DNA of 16,665 bases. It comes from DTJG01 sp964532995 (lineage in GTDB: Bacteria; Ratteibacteria; UBA8468; B48-G9; DTJG01). The stretch lies in the NCBI GenBank assembly GCA_964532995.1, contig CAZHJN010000038.1:1-16665 (forward strand). The letters are read 5' to 3'. The translations under genes were made by a program, and so were the position numbers. Under the pieces are notes generated by a model that saw only the letters and a program-made list of their open reading frames with translations, searched no databases and was not told the origin of the DNA. Of this stretch, positions 6,724 to 15,300 are shown piece by piece (position 1 is the first letter of the stretch; each line of letters starts with the position of its first letter).

Positions 6724-7593
6724 TCAGGGAATAATCAGTTCTGTCCCGCTTATCAGAATATTGGGATTTTTTATTTTTGAATGATTTGCCTGGTATATTT
6801 TTTTCCACTGACCAGCATCTCCGTAGAATTTTCTCGCTATCAAAGAAAGTGTATCTCCCTTTTTCACAGTGTAGGATTTCCCGGATCCAGATGATTTTGG
6901 TCTGGGTTCTTCAGGTAGCATCGGTTCGAGTTCTTTTGCCTGTAAAGTTGCCTTCACCCTTCCGAGTTCGGCGAGAACCTGATCACAGGCAGCAAGGGCT
7001 TTGTTTGAAGCAATTATCGCTTTTTCTGCTGCTTCGTTGGCCGCTGCAATAGCCCTGTTGGCTGCATCTATGGATTTCTGGGCTGATTGGTCAGCATGTT
7101 CCATTGCCTCTTTTGCTGCTTTGGTAGCAGCCGCCACTGCCCTTTCTGCTGCTTCATTGGCAGCGGCAATTGCTTTTTCCGCAGCATCATTGGCGGCTTT
7201 TACCGCCTGAGCCGATGACTCTATGGCTTTGTTTGATGCTTCAAGCGCTTTCTCTGCCGTGGCATTTGCCTGATTGCTGGTATTGTATGATTCCTGAGCG
7301 TATCTTTCGGCATTCTTGCTTATCTCCATTGCTGTCTCAATAAGAGATTTTGCCTGCATTATCTGAATTTCCACTTCCTGTTTTTCAGAACGAGGAGTTT
7401 TTTCCCTGCTTTTTGATGGCTTAAATACCGGCTCAACCGACTTAACCTGTTCCGCAGATCCTCCGGCAATTTCCATCTGTTTTGCAGGTTCATCAGGTAC
7501 AGAAATTTTTTGCACATCCTGCTTCCTCTGAACAAGATTGCATCCGGAAAATGTAAAAGCGAAAAGACAGAAAATAACAAGCATTCTTTTCAT
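6724..7593 (-). CDS. LysM-domain lipoprotein with long alanine-rich coiled coil
   Basis: A 289-residue exported lipoprotein. It has a short signal peptide with lipobox FSGC (Cys18 as lipidation site), then a charged Pro/Lys/Glu-rich linker (about 20-70), an uninterrupted alanine-rich helix (about 75-212) built of 11- and 7-residue repeats, a Pro-rich hinge, and a C-terminal LysM domain (about 240-289: SYTVKKGDTLSLIARKFYGD ... NPNILISGTELIIP). LysM binds peptidoglycan N-acetylglucosamine, so the protein probably tethers a membrane to the cell wall as an elongated rod, comparable in role to Lpp although not homologous in repeat pattern. AAGGGG lies 6 nt upstream of the ATG. It sits 33 nt after aspS and 1 nt before phoH. 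The specific function is unknown. Confidence 0.87.
   Translation of the reverse strand: MKRMLVIFCLFAFTFSGCNLVQRKQDVQKISVPDEPAKQMEIAGGSAEQVKSVEPVFKPSKSREKTPRSEKQEVEIQIMQAKSLIETAMEISKNAERYAQESYNTSNQANATAEKALEASNKAIESSAQAVKAANDAAEKAIAAANEAAERAVAAATKAAKEAMEHADQSAQKSIDAANRAIAAANEAAEKAIIASNKALAACDQVLAELGRVKATLQAKELEPMLPEEPRPKSSGSGKSYTVKKGDTLSLIARKFYGDAGQWKKIYQANHSKIKNPNILISGTELIIP
6973..7272 (-). repeat. Coding repeat: alanine-rich hendecad/heptad tract in the LysM lipoprotein
   Basis: Residues 108-207 of the lipoprotein consist of degenerate units of the type AANEAAEKAIA. The recurring AAN/AAT/HAD/ASN tripeptides start at residues 108, 119, 133, 144, 155, 166, 177, 184 and 195, giving spacings of 11, 14, 11, 11, 11, 11, 7 and 11. 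This is an 11-residue repeat with heptad-length phase shifts, as expected for a coiled coil that changes handedness. At DNA level the units are diverged, so this is an old tandem array rather than a recent microsatellite. Confidence 0.8.
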
Positions 7594-7599
7594 AGTTTT

Positions 7600-7605
7600 C
7601 CCCTT
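7600..7605 (-). promoter_or_regulatory. Ribosome binding site of the LysM lipoprotein gene
   Basis: Read on the minus strand, AAGGGG lies 6 nt before the ATG at 7593. The same AAGGGG form precedes aspS. It supports the chosen start and shows that the lipoprotein can be translated independently of aspS. Confidence 0.7.
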
Positions 7606-7626
7606 TTTTCAGTTTAAATCAATTTA

Positions 7627-9399
7627 TCACTCTTTGGTCTTAAAGTCAACCTTTATGTAAAGATCTCTGAGCTGTTTTTCGTCAACCGGACCCGGAGCCT
7701 CACTCAGAGGACAGATACCTTTCTGTGTTTTTGGAAAAGCCATGGTTTCTCTTATTGAATCTTCTTTTCTCAGAATCATAACAAGCCTGTCAAGACCGAA
7801 AGCAACCCCACCATGAGGTGGAGCACCATAATTGAGAGACTCAAGAAGAAAACCAAACCTTTCATTGTATTCCTGTGGTTTCATGTTAAGAATGGAAAAA
7901 ATCTTCTTCTGCAATTCCACCTGGTGAATTCTTATACTTCCACCCCCAATTTCTGTACCATTCAGCACCAGATCATAAGCGCGTGATTTTGCTTTTAATG
8001 GCTCTGTATCAAGTAGATGAATATCCTCTGTTTTTGGACTTGTAAATGGATGATGGACACACTGAAGTCTATTTTCTTCCCTGTTGAATTCAAAAAGTGG
8101 AAAATCCACGACCCATAGAAAACTCAAAATGTTTTCATCAACAGGTTGAAGTTTTTTGCACAGGTCAGGTCTTATCTGACCGAGGATGTTACAAACCCAG
8201 TCTCTATCTCCGCCAAGAAACAGAAGAATAGAACCGGGTTTTATTTTTAATGCTGTTTTAAGGTTTTCAACAAACGATTCCTTCAATGACTTCTTAAATG
8301 GTGAGACAATCTCATTGTCCCTGAATCGTATCCAACCAATTCCCTTTCCACCCTCCTGTTTCACAAACTCGTTTATACTGTCAACTTCTTTTATTGAAAC
8401 ATCTTCGCCCTTTTCAAAAAGCAATCCTCTTATGGTTTTACCGGAGTTTATCAGATCCTCAATAATATTACTTCCAGAATCCCTAAAAAGAGCTGAAAGT
8501 TGAAGAATCTCAGTTTCAAACCTCATATCAGGTTTGTCTGTTCCAAATCTGTCAATGGCTTCTTCATAAGAAAGACGGGGAAAAGGTATTGAGATTTTCA
8601 TACCGGTTGACTTCTCTATGGCATATTTCATAAGACGCTCTGCAACCCCAATAACATCATCTTCTTTTACAAAAGACATCTCAATATCAACCTGCGTAAA
8701 TTCCGGCTGTCTGTCGGAACGAAGATCCTCATCCCTGAAACATCGCGCAATCTGATAGTATCGGTCAAGCCCTGATATCATGAGTATCTGCTTGAATAAC
8801 TGTGGTGATTGAGGCAGAGCATAAAAACTGCCGGGATTAAGTCTTGAGGGCACAAGAAAATCTCTTGCACCCTCAGGGGTACTCCTTGTAAGAATGGGAG
8901 TTTCAATTTCAAGAAACTTTTCTGACGCAAAAAATTCCCGCATGCTGTTTGTAAAGATAGACCTGAAAACAAGGTTTTCTTTCAGCTGATTTCTTCTCAA
9001 ATCAAGATACCTGTATTTCAGCCTTGTATTTTCATTGATTTTTTTGCTTTCCTGAATCTCAAAAGGAAGCACCTGGCAACTATTGAGAATTTCAAGTTTT
9101 TCAAGCACCACCTCAATAAGTCCTGTTGAAATCTTTGGATTTATCGTTTCAGAAGACCTCAGAACAACCTTCCCTGTAATCTGTATCACAAACTCCTGCT
9201 TTATTTCTTTTATGAGTTCCACAAGGCTTTTATCCAGTTCAGGAAGATTGCAGACAATCTGGGTAATACCGTATCTATCCCGAAGGTCAAAAAATATCAC
9301 ATTGCCATGATCTCTTATGGATGAAACCCAGCCGGCAAGAACAACAACTGCACCAACATCATCAGAAGTCAACTCGCCACATGTATGAGTTCTAAGCAT
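7627..9399 (-). CDS. aspS: Aspartate--tRNA ligase (bacterial type, possibly non-discriminating)
   Basis: A 590-residue bacterial-type class II synthetase that charges tRNA with aspartate. It has an N-terminal OB-fold anticodon-binding domain (residues 1 to about 110, GWVSSIRDHGNVIFFDLRDR), motif 1 around EIETPILTRSTPEGARDFLV, motif 2 CFRDEDLRSDRQPEFTQVDI, the bacterial GAD insertion domain (roughly 290-420), and motif 3 with GVAFGLDRLVM. His31 in RDHG is the residue associated with enzymes that also charge tRNA-Asn, where discriminating enzymes have Leu. The second position discussed for this trait (Gly81 of Pseudomonas) aligns here with Glu and is uninformative. AAGGGG precedes the ATG by 7 nt inside the end of hisS, which it overlaps by 8 nt. 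Confidence 0.97.
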   Translation of the reverse strand: MLRTHTCGELTSDDVGAVVVLAGWVSSIRDHGNVIFFDLRDRYGITQIVCNLPELDKSLVELIKEIKQEFVIQITGKVVLRSSETINPKISTGLIEVVLEKLEILNSCQVLPFEIQESKKINENTRLKYRYLDLRRNQLKENLVFRSIFTNSMREFFASEKFLEIETPILTRSTPEGARDFLVPSRLNPGSFYALPQSPQLFKQILMISGLDRYYQIARCFRDEDLRSDRQPEFTQVDIEMSFVKEDDVIGVAERLMKYAIEKSTGMKISIPFPRLSYEEAIDRFGTDKPDMRFETEILQLSALFRDSGSNIIEDLINSGKTIRGLLFEKGEDVSIKEVDSINEFVKQEGGKGIGWIRFRDNEIVSPFKKSLKESFVENLKTALKIKPGSILLFLGGDRDWVCNILGQIRPDLCKKLQPVDENILSFLWVVDFPLFEFNREENRLQCVHHPFTSPKTEDIHLLDTEPLKAKSRAYDLVLNGTEIGGGSIRIHQVELQKKIFSILNMKPQEYNERFGFLLESLNYGAPPHGGVAFGLDRLVMILRKEDSIRETMAFPKTQKGICPLSEAPGPVDEKQLRDLYIKVDFKTKE

Positions 9400-10642
9400 T
9401 CTTCAACCCCTTGAAAAAATTTAAAAGTTGATCAAATTTTACCTTTTCCTGAGTCTTTTTTTTCATATTTCTGTAAAGAAAATTCTGCTGCGAAAGTTCA
9501 TCCTCCCCAAAAATTAGAACATGTTCCACACCTTCCCTGTCAGCAAGTTTCAGATGATTTTTAAGAGATCTCTCTGTATAATCAGATATCAGGCTTATTC
9601 CTTCCAACCTTGCGCTGTTGATTATAGTGATACCCTGCTCAAGAGCTTTTTCTCCAAGGAAAAAAACAAAAACCCTAACTTCTTTTCTCATCAAAGGTGA
9701 AACCAGATTACATAACCTGTCCATTCCTATAGCAAAACCTGCAGCAGGAGTCTGCGGTCCGCCAAGTTCGCCAACAAGATTATCGTATCTTCCTCCTCCT
9801 GCAACAGCATTTTCTTCATCACCAATTTTTAACTCAAAAACTGTCCTTGTATAATAATCAAGACCTCTCACAAGGTATCTGTTTTCCGTATACTTAACCC
9901 TGTGATTCTCCAGAATTTTACAGAGGGTTTTCTGGTATTTTACGCAATCATTGCAGGAAACCTCATGTATTGAAGGCGCATCTTTAATTATTTCTCTGCA
10001 GGAAACAATCTTGCAATCAAGAACACGCAGAACATTGTTCTTAAGCCTTACCCTGCAATCCTGGCATAACCCTGTTTCATGAGAACTGAGGAAATCCTGT
10101 AATCTTTTGCCATACTCCATTTTACACTTTTCACAACCAACAGAATTTACCTCAAAAGTGTATTTTGATACTTCAAGTTTTTCAAGGATTTCTTTAAGAA
10201 TGAGCATCAGCTCTGCATCAAAATAAGAACTTTCTCCGCCAAAAATTTCTGCACCGATCTGATAAAACTGCCTGTATCTGTCTTTTTGAGGCCTGTCATA
10301 TCTGAACATCGGTCCTGAATAGTAAAATCGCGAGATTTTTTTCCTGGTGTATAACTGGTGTTCAATATATGCTCGAACCACAGAGGCTGTTGCTTCAGGT
10401 CTGAGAGCAAGAGTCCTCTCTCCCCTGTCTTTGAAAACATACATTTCTTTCTGAACAATGTCTGTAAAAGTGCCAACACCTCTCTGGAACAATTTGAGTT
10501 CTTCTACAATCGGAACACGAATTTCCTCAAAACCAAAGTTTTCAAGCGTATTGAAAATCAAAAGTTCGATATGCTTCCAGAGTTTTGTTTGCTCAGGAAG
10601 TATATCTCTCATTCCTCTAACCGATTTTATTATTTCAGCCAT
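9392..10642 (-). CDS. hisS: Histidine--tRNA ligase
   Basis: A 416-residue class II synthetase. It opens with SVRGMRDILPEQ; motif 2 spans RFYYSGPMFRYDRPQKDRYR; the histidine-specific motif is LVRGLDYYTRTVFEL; motif 3 is AAGFAIGMDRL. The central insertion has a series of cysteines (CEKC, CQDC, LDCK, CNDC) like those in many Firmicutes-type HisRS. The C-terminal anticodon-binding domain ends at residue 416. It is the first gene of the ten-gene leftward array and directly follows the divergent promoter region. Only a weak AGGG lies 8 nt before the ATG. The hisS-aspS pairing is common in bacteria. Confidence 0.97.
   Translation of the reverse strand: MAEIIKSVRGMRDILPEQTKLWKHIELLIFNTLENFGFEEIRVPIVEELKLFQRGVGTFTDIVQKEMYVFKDRGERTLALRPEATASVVRAYIEHQLYTRKKISRFYYSGPMFRYDRPQKDRYRQFYQIGAEIFGGESSYFDAELMLILKEILEKLEVSKYTFEVNSVGCEKCKMEYGKRLQDFLSSHETGLCQDCRVRLKNNVLRVLDCKIVSCREIIKDAPSIHEVSCNDCVKYQKTLCKILENHRVKYTENRYLVRGLDYYTRTVFELKIGDEENAVAGGGRYDNLVGELGGPQTPAAGFAIGMDRLCNLVSPLMRKEVRVFVFFLGEKALEQGITIINSARLEGISLISDYTERSLKNHLKLADREGVEHVLIFGEDELSQQNFLYRNMKKKTQEKVKFDQLLNFFKGLKNA
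9407..9412 (-). promoter_or_regulatory. Ribosome binding site of aspS
   Basis: AAGGGG on the minus strand lies 7 nt before the aspS ATG (9399), inside the last codons of hisS. It shows that aspS has its own initiation signal despite the 8-nt overlap with hisS. Confidence 0.65.
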
Positions 10643-10672
10643 TGTCCATACCCTGTTATCCAGCAGATATTA

Positions 10673-10702
10673 ATTATCTTATATTTTACTTGACATTGAC
10701 AA
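10673..10702 (-). promoter_or_regulatory. Putative sigma-70-type promoter for the hisS array
   Basis: On the minus strand, TTGTCA (10697-10702) is followed after 18 nt by GATAAT (10673-10678), about 30 nt upstream of the hisS ATG. Each hexamer deviates from consensus at one position. It is the only sizable gap upstream of the array, which supports a promoter here, but the region is very AT-rich and chance matches are likely. Confidence 0.4.
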
Positions 10703-10744
10703 AAGCTTCAAAAAACAGTTTTCGAAAAAAGTGAAATTTTGAAG

Positions 10745-10750
10745 TAAAAT
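10745..10750 (+). promoter_or_regulatory. Possible -10 element for the acyltransferase gene, implying a near-leaderless transcript
   Basis: TAAAAT ends 6 nt before the ATG at 10757. A start site 7 nt downstream of the -10 would fall on the A of the ATG, and no Shine-Dalgarno is visible upstream of it. No convincing -35 is present (TTCGAA at 18 nt). The TTGACA copies at 10690 and 10696 lack a -10 at the right distance. This is a weak prediction. Confidence 0.22.
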
Positions 10751-10756
10751 TAACGC

Positions 10757-11656
10757 ATGAGAAGAAAAAAAACAGAGGTACTGGCTGATATAGCCGGTTA
10801 TGTTGTGTTTTATGGGATTTTCAACATACTCAGAATCTCACCATGTGTTATCTATCCAATAATTGCAAAAATTGCTGGTGGTTTTTTATATATTCTCGCA
10901 CCCTCTCTGAGGAAAAAAATTAGAAGAAATATTGACGCCGCATATGAAAATAATATTTCCCTCAAACAGAAGAAAATCCTGATAAAAAAAATTTTTGAAA
11001 AACAGATGTTTTTCTTTATAGAATGGGCTTTGTGGACAAAGATTTCACCTGAAAAAGCCCTGAATTTTATTGAGTTTCGAAACCTTGATGTTCTGAAAAA
11101 ATTCTCTCTTTCAAAAAAACCGATAATTGCTGTCAGTGCTCATACGGGAAATTTTGCTTTGATGCTCGCATCATTGATATATGCCGGGCTTCCGCTCACC
11201 TGGATTGCCCGTGATGCAAATAACCAGTATCTGGCAAGGTTCATGAACAGAACAAGAAGAAAAAAGGGAATTTATTGCATAAACAAAGAAAATCTCACTC
11301 AGGCGATCGCGGCATCATCAAACTGGCTTAAAGAAGGAAATACGCTTTGCCTTCTGATTGACCAGCATTCTGGAAAAGGCACTGAGGTTAAGTTTTTTGG
11401 AAAGAATGTTCAGGCACCAACAGGACCAGCGGTGTTTGCAAGAAAATTCGATGCACCTGTATTCGGAGTTTTTATCAGGCATAAAAAAAGATTCAGGCAT
11501 GTGATCTTTGTAGAAGGTCCTTATGACCTGAGAAAAACAGAAAAGCCAGAGGATGATTACCAGAAAAACATCCAGTTTTTTTATAATAGAATCGAACATT
11601 ATGTAAGGGAGAACCCGGAAGAATGGTTCACATGGCTTCACAGAAGATTCAGATGA
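10757..11656 (+). CDS. LpxL/HtrB-like lysophospholipid/lipid A acyltransferase family protein
   Basis: A 299-residue LPLAT-family membrane protein with one or two N-terminal hydrophobic segments (about residues 12-50) and a cytoplasmic-face catalytic domain. Family features are AVSAHTGNFALML (residues 125-137), CLLIDQHSGKG (198-208), KFFGKNVQAPTGPAVFARKF (212-231) and the closing PEEWFTWLHRRFR. Members transfer the secondary acyl chains onto lipid A precursors or related lipids. The HX4(D/E) dyad is incomplete: His129 is present but the acidic residue is Ala134 (codon GCT). Either another residue serves as base partner, or this protein is a divergent or inactive paralogue. It is divergent from hisS and convergent with the VanW gene, with 1 nt between stop codons, so no private terminator exists. 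Confidence 0.85.
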   Translation: MRRKKTEVLADIAGYVVFYGIFNILRISPCVIYPIIAKIAGGFLYILAPSLRKKIRRNIDAAYENNISLKQKKILIKKIFEKQMFFFIEWALWTKISPEKALNFIEFRNLDVLKKFSLSKKPIIAVSAHTGNFALMLASLIYAGLPLTWIARDANNQYLARFMNRTRRKKGIYCINKENLTQAIAASSNWLKEGNTLCLLIDQHSGKGTEVKFFGKNVQAPTGPAVFARKFDAPVFGVFIRHKKRFRHVIFVEGPYDLRKTEKPEDDYQKNIQFFYNRIEHYVRENPEEWFTWLHRRFR

Positions 11657-11657
11657 C

Positions 11658-12314
11658 CTATTCAGCGATATAGGTATCTCTTGAAACAATTTGAGAAAAA
11701 ATCAATTTATTTTTTGAAAAAACATGTCTTGTTGTGGTTGTACAGACAAATTGACCAATTTTTTGAGGTTTTGAAACTGAAATCTCAATATCTCTTGGCC
11801 TTGGTTCTGTACCACATATTGAAACTGTAAGACTATTTCCAAAGACAGATGCCTTTATCAAAAGTTTGCATCGATAGGGATTGTATATCTTTAAATCCAC
11901 GCCCTCCTCGAAAGAAACAGTAGCATCAAGTCCTGCTGGTATATAACTTACAATTTTTGAATGATTTTTTCTTTCATAGATAGAAAGCCCTGCATAAAGT
12001 GCAGTAGCATACAGGGTCGATGAAACCTGGCAAAGCCCACCTCCATAACCTGGTACTCTTTTTTCACCTGACATTATGGAAGCATTACCAAGTTCTTCCG
12101 GTGGAATTTTTGCTGTAATATCTTCATTGAAAGAAAAAATGGTTTTTGGCAAAATCACAGTCATATCAAGGTATCTGGCTGCAGTTTCTATGTTTATGCC
12201 TCTATCATCAATATTCTGTTTGAAATAAGTGGTGTAAGAAGCCCATTGAAAAGTAAAATCATTTGCAAAAGATAAATTTAAAGCAATCAAAAATATGAAA
12301 AGACTTTTTTTCAT
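11658..12314 (-). CDS. VanW family protein, exported
   Basis: A 218-residue protein with a likely Sec signal peptide (MKKSLFIFLIALNLSFA) and a VanW domain (PF04294) covering most of the mature part: YLDMTVILPKTIFSFNE, then the core GYGGGLCQVSSTLY (89-102), then ERKNHSKIVSYIPAGLDATV (114-133). VanW occurs as an accessory protein in some vancomycin-resistance clusters and widely in cell-envelope proteins; its biochemical role is not settled. The putative peptidoglycan-binding and G5 domains that often accompany VanW are missing, so this is a minimal form. It starts 1 nt after the stop of the alpha-2-macroglobulin gene (TAA, G, ATG), so the two are almost certainly co-transcribed. That suggests a shared periplasmic role, but no van ligase genes are near. 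Confidence 0.85.
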   Translation of the reverse strand: MKKSLFIFLIALNLSFANDFTFQWASYTTYFKQNIDDRGINIETAARYLDMTVILPKTIFSFNEDITAKIPPEELGNASIMSGEKRVPGYGGGLCQVSSTLYATALYAGLSIYERKNHSKIVSYIPAGLDATVSFEEGVDLKIYNPYRCKLLIKASVFGNSLTVSICGTEPRPRDIEISVSKPQKIGQFVCTTTTRHVFSKNKLIFSQIVSRDTYIAE

Positions 12315-12315
12315 C

Positions 12316-15300
12316 TTATTCCACAGTTAAAACATTTCCACCTGAACGACCCCATATTTCAGGTAGATACATCAATTGCGCCTTTGTCGGCAATATATGA
12401 TAGAAACCAGGTGTTTCTGCTCTTAAATGATAGACAATAATTTTTTCTTTCCCCTCCCATAAAGGGGTGAAAAAAGCAACCTTCTGATCTCTTATCTTTT
12501 TCCTGCAATACCAGTAGTATTCATCCCATGGCTCATCAATAACCTCAAAGCCAGCAGGGATTGGGTCTTCAATCATAATATACTCATATTTTTCTCCACC
12601 CTTTATTCTTAGCTCAACCCTTACTCTCTCTCCACTTTTCACTGCTCTATTTATATCCTGAAACTCAAAAACCCTGTTTCCTTTTTCGTCCAATTTCTCA
12701 ACAGGATTTATTTCAGTATATCTCCTTGACACATCAAAACCATGACTTGAAGATGGAATTGAAATATCCTTCACCGCAAACTTAATAACATGGTTGTAAT
12801 AGAGATTGCCTTTTCCTGATTTTTCAATTGATATTGTATTTGTTTTTCCCTTAATAAAATTTTCCGCCGGTATTTCAATAGTGGTTGAAAATCTTTCGAT
12901 GGTTTTTCTATCAATTTTTTCTCTTGCTAACTGATTATCATTGATAAAAATAGAAGCAATATAGTCAGGAGAAAGTTCATCAGAAGTCTCAAGTAATTCT
13001 GTAAATGCAAAAAGACATATTGCTGTATCTTTTGTTGAATGCCAGAAACCTCCCTGCCTCTTTTTTACAAGGTATCTCAATATTGCAGGTATCTCCTGTC
13101 TTGAAGGATCTATTGCAATTATTGCACGAAGTCCCCATGCAGTTGCTTCGATATTATGATTTATCCAGCCATAATTACCATTCTCTGCCTGCCAGAAACA
13201 CAAAGACGGAGATGGTTTATAACTTTTGCTGCAAAGATATTCAAGCAATTCTTTTGCTCTGTTATCCTTCGCATTGTGCATAACAAGACAAAGCTGAGCA
13301 AGTGTATAGGGGTTTAATTTCTCTCTGTTTTTATAAAGCTCCTCCATTACATCCGGATTTTTCTCACCTGCATAATTAAGAACATACAGCATAAATGCTT
13401 TCTGATCAAAATCGGTTATGGTAGAAATTTTGGTTTTTAAAAAATTTTTCCCTTTTTCAAGCCTTTCTTCATTAACAAGGTATCCTGATTTTTTCGCATG
13501 AACAAGACCAAAAACAACATAACCGGATGTATAAGGATTGCTGCTATCAAACCTCCACCAGCCCCAGCCACCATCTTCATTTTGATAATTATAAAGTTTG
13601 ATAAGTCCATCACTCACTTTTTCTGGCAAGTTTTTAAGCATTTCTTCAAATCTTGATTTATCTGAGGCAAGAAAATATAAGTCTTCCCTTTTCAGTTCTG
13701 AAAGTGTATTTGCAATCTGAATAGCAGGCAAAAATGCGTTCAATGTTTGCTCAACACACCCATATGGATATTTTGCAAGTTCATCAAGGGATGAGAAAAA
13801 TGAAGAAACAAGAGATGGATAGATGTATGTTTTTGCATCAATAGAAGGGGAAATTGTTCCCTGGGAGATAAAAAATGTGTCTGTCTTTATATCATCGCAT
13901 CTTCCTGCAAAAACATATCTTTCTTCAGAACCCCAGGCTAAAACCGGAAGAACAAGCTCCATTGCATCTCTGTGCTGCCTGCTTTCAGCAAAAAGAGTAA
14001 ATTTTGCATTTTTTGCTGGATTTACCTTAATCTTCCAGTCGATCCTTGCTGAACTACCAGGAGAAATACTTATTGATTTTTCAGCACTATCAAGGATTTC
14101 AGGGGTATCTGCTTTTAAGGCTGCAATAACATCCTGTTTTGTGGCAGTTCTATTATGGATCACTGCTGAGATTAAAACTCTATCATCTTCAACAAGAAAT
14201 CTGGGTGTTATAAGATTTGCTATCAAGGATTTTGTTGTAATTATCCTGTCAATTCCAGTTCCAACTTTTGTATCAATCGTTGAGGATCTCAATGTTGTTC
14301 TCCATGTTGTAAGATTATCCGGTAGCTCAAACATGATATTTGCAATTCCGTTTTCATCAGTAAAACCAGTCGATAACCAGTATGCAGTATCCTTGAATTT
14401 CCTTCTTATGTCTTCTTCTGCAAAATCTTTACCTGCTCCTGCGTAATGCCAGCGATAGAATGAGTATGAAGTTGAAACTCGATTTGGTTTTCTGCCATAA
14501 AAGAAGTCCTCAATTGAAGGAACAAGTTCCCCTGAAATAGCATAGATTGACTCATCAACAACCCCCATTGAAAACTCTGCAACAACGGGCTTGCCCTGAA
14601 AGTCTGTTATCTTTATTTTATAGTCAGCATTTTCTCCTGGTTTGAATTCCTTTTTAGAGGGAGAAATTTCAATTTTCAGAAGCCTTTGACTCCTTTCAAC
14701 TGATAAAGACCTTATCGCGTGAATAAAATTTTTATTTTTGGCAGAGCAAACAGAAACATAGAAATTCGGAATATACTCTTCCTTTACAGGTATCTCAATA
14801 AGAGTTGAATTGCCTTCCATCTTTATGATTTTCTTTTCAAAAAGTTTTGTTCCTTCGATCGTAAAAATAAAATCCAGATCCCTGTGAGAGCTATTAATAA
14901 GAATTTTTGCTTTTTCTCCAACTTTATATTCCTTTTTGTCCGGAATTATTTCTATTTCCTTACTGCCGTACCACCAGTTGTATCCCTTTTCTCCTGTAAC
15001 CCAGATATATATTTTACCTGTAATGATATTGTTGAACTGGTCAATACCTTTAGCAGAAGCCTCTATATATCCAGATTTTACAGGTTTCAATTTCAAGGTT
15101 GTCTCAGTACCACTGAAAACTATATTTTTAGTCATTATCTCGTTAAAGATCCATCTTTTCTTTTTAGAATCGTAAACCTGTTGTTTCATTGAGATATTCA
15201 AACTCTGTCTTGCAGGAGGTACATAATCCAGATAATACTTTGTTGAAATTTTCAGATTTATCTCATCTTTGTCTGAATACACATATCTATCTGTTGAAAC

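Noticed and set aside
7001..7210. Alanine-rich open frame on the plus strand
   Set aside because: It is the antisense reading of the lipoprotein's alanine repeat; GCN-rich codons read as Ala/Ser on the reverse strand.
7110..7270. Possible CRISPR-like or tandem DNA repeat
   Set aside because: The periodicity is 33 nt in frame, with diverged units and no spacer structure. It is explained by the 11-residue protein repeat.
10690..10701. TTGACATTGACA as a tandem -35 for the acyltransferase gene
   Set aside because: No -10-like hexamer lies 16-18 nt downstream of either copy. The reverse reading supplies a better -35 for hisS.
11640..11670. Possible bidirectional terminator between the acyltransferase and VanW genes
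   Set aside because: The stop codons are 1 nt apart and I see no GC-rich hairpin followed by T tracts on either strand.
11658..12314. Vancomycin resistance determinant
   Set aside because: VanW domains are widespread envelope proteins; no vanA/vanH/vanX-type genes or two-component system are nearby, so resistance should not be inferred.
13823..14446. 207-codon open frame on the plus strand
   Set aside because: It lies wholly antisense to the macroglobulin gene, has no family resemblance and no ribosome binding site. It is a shadow of the biased codon use on the other strand.
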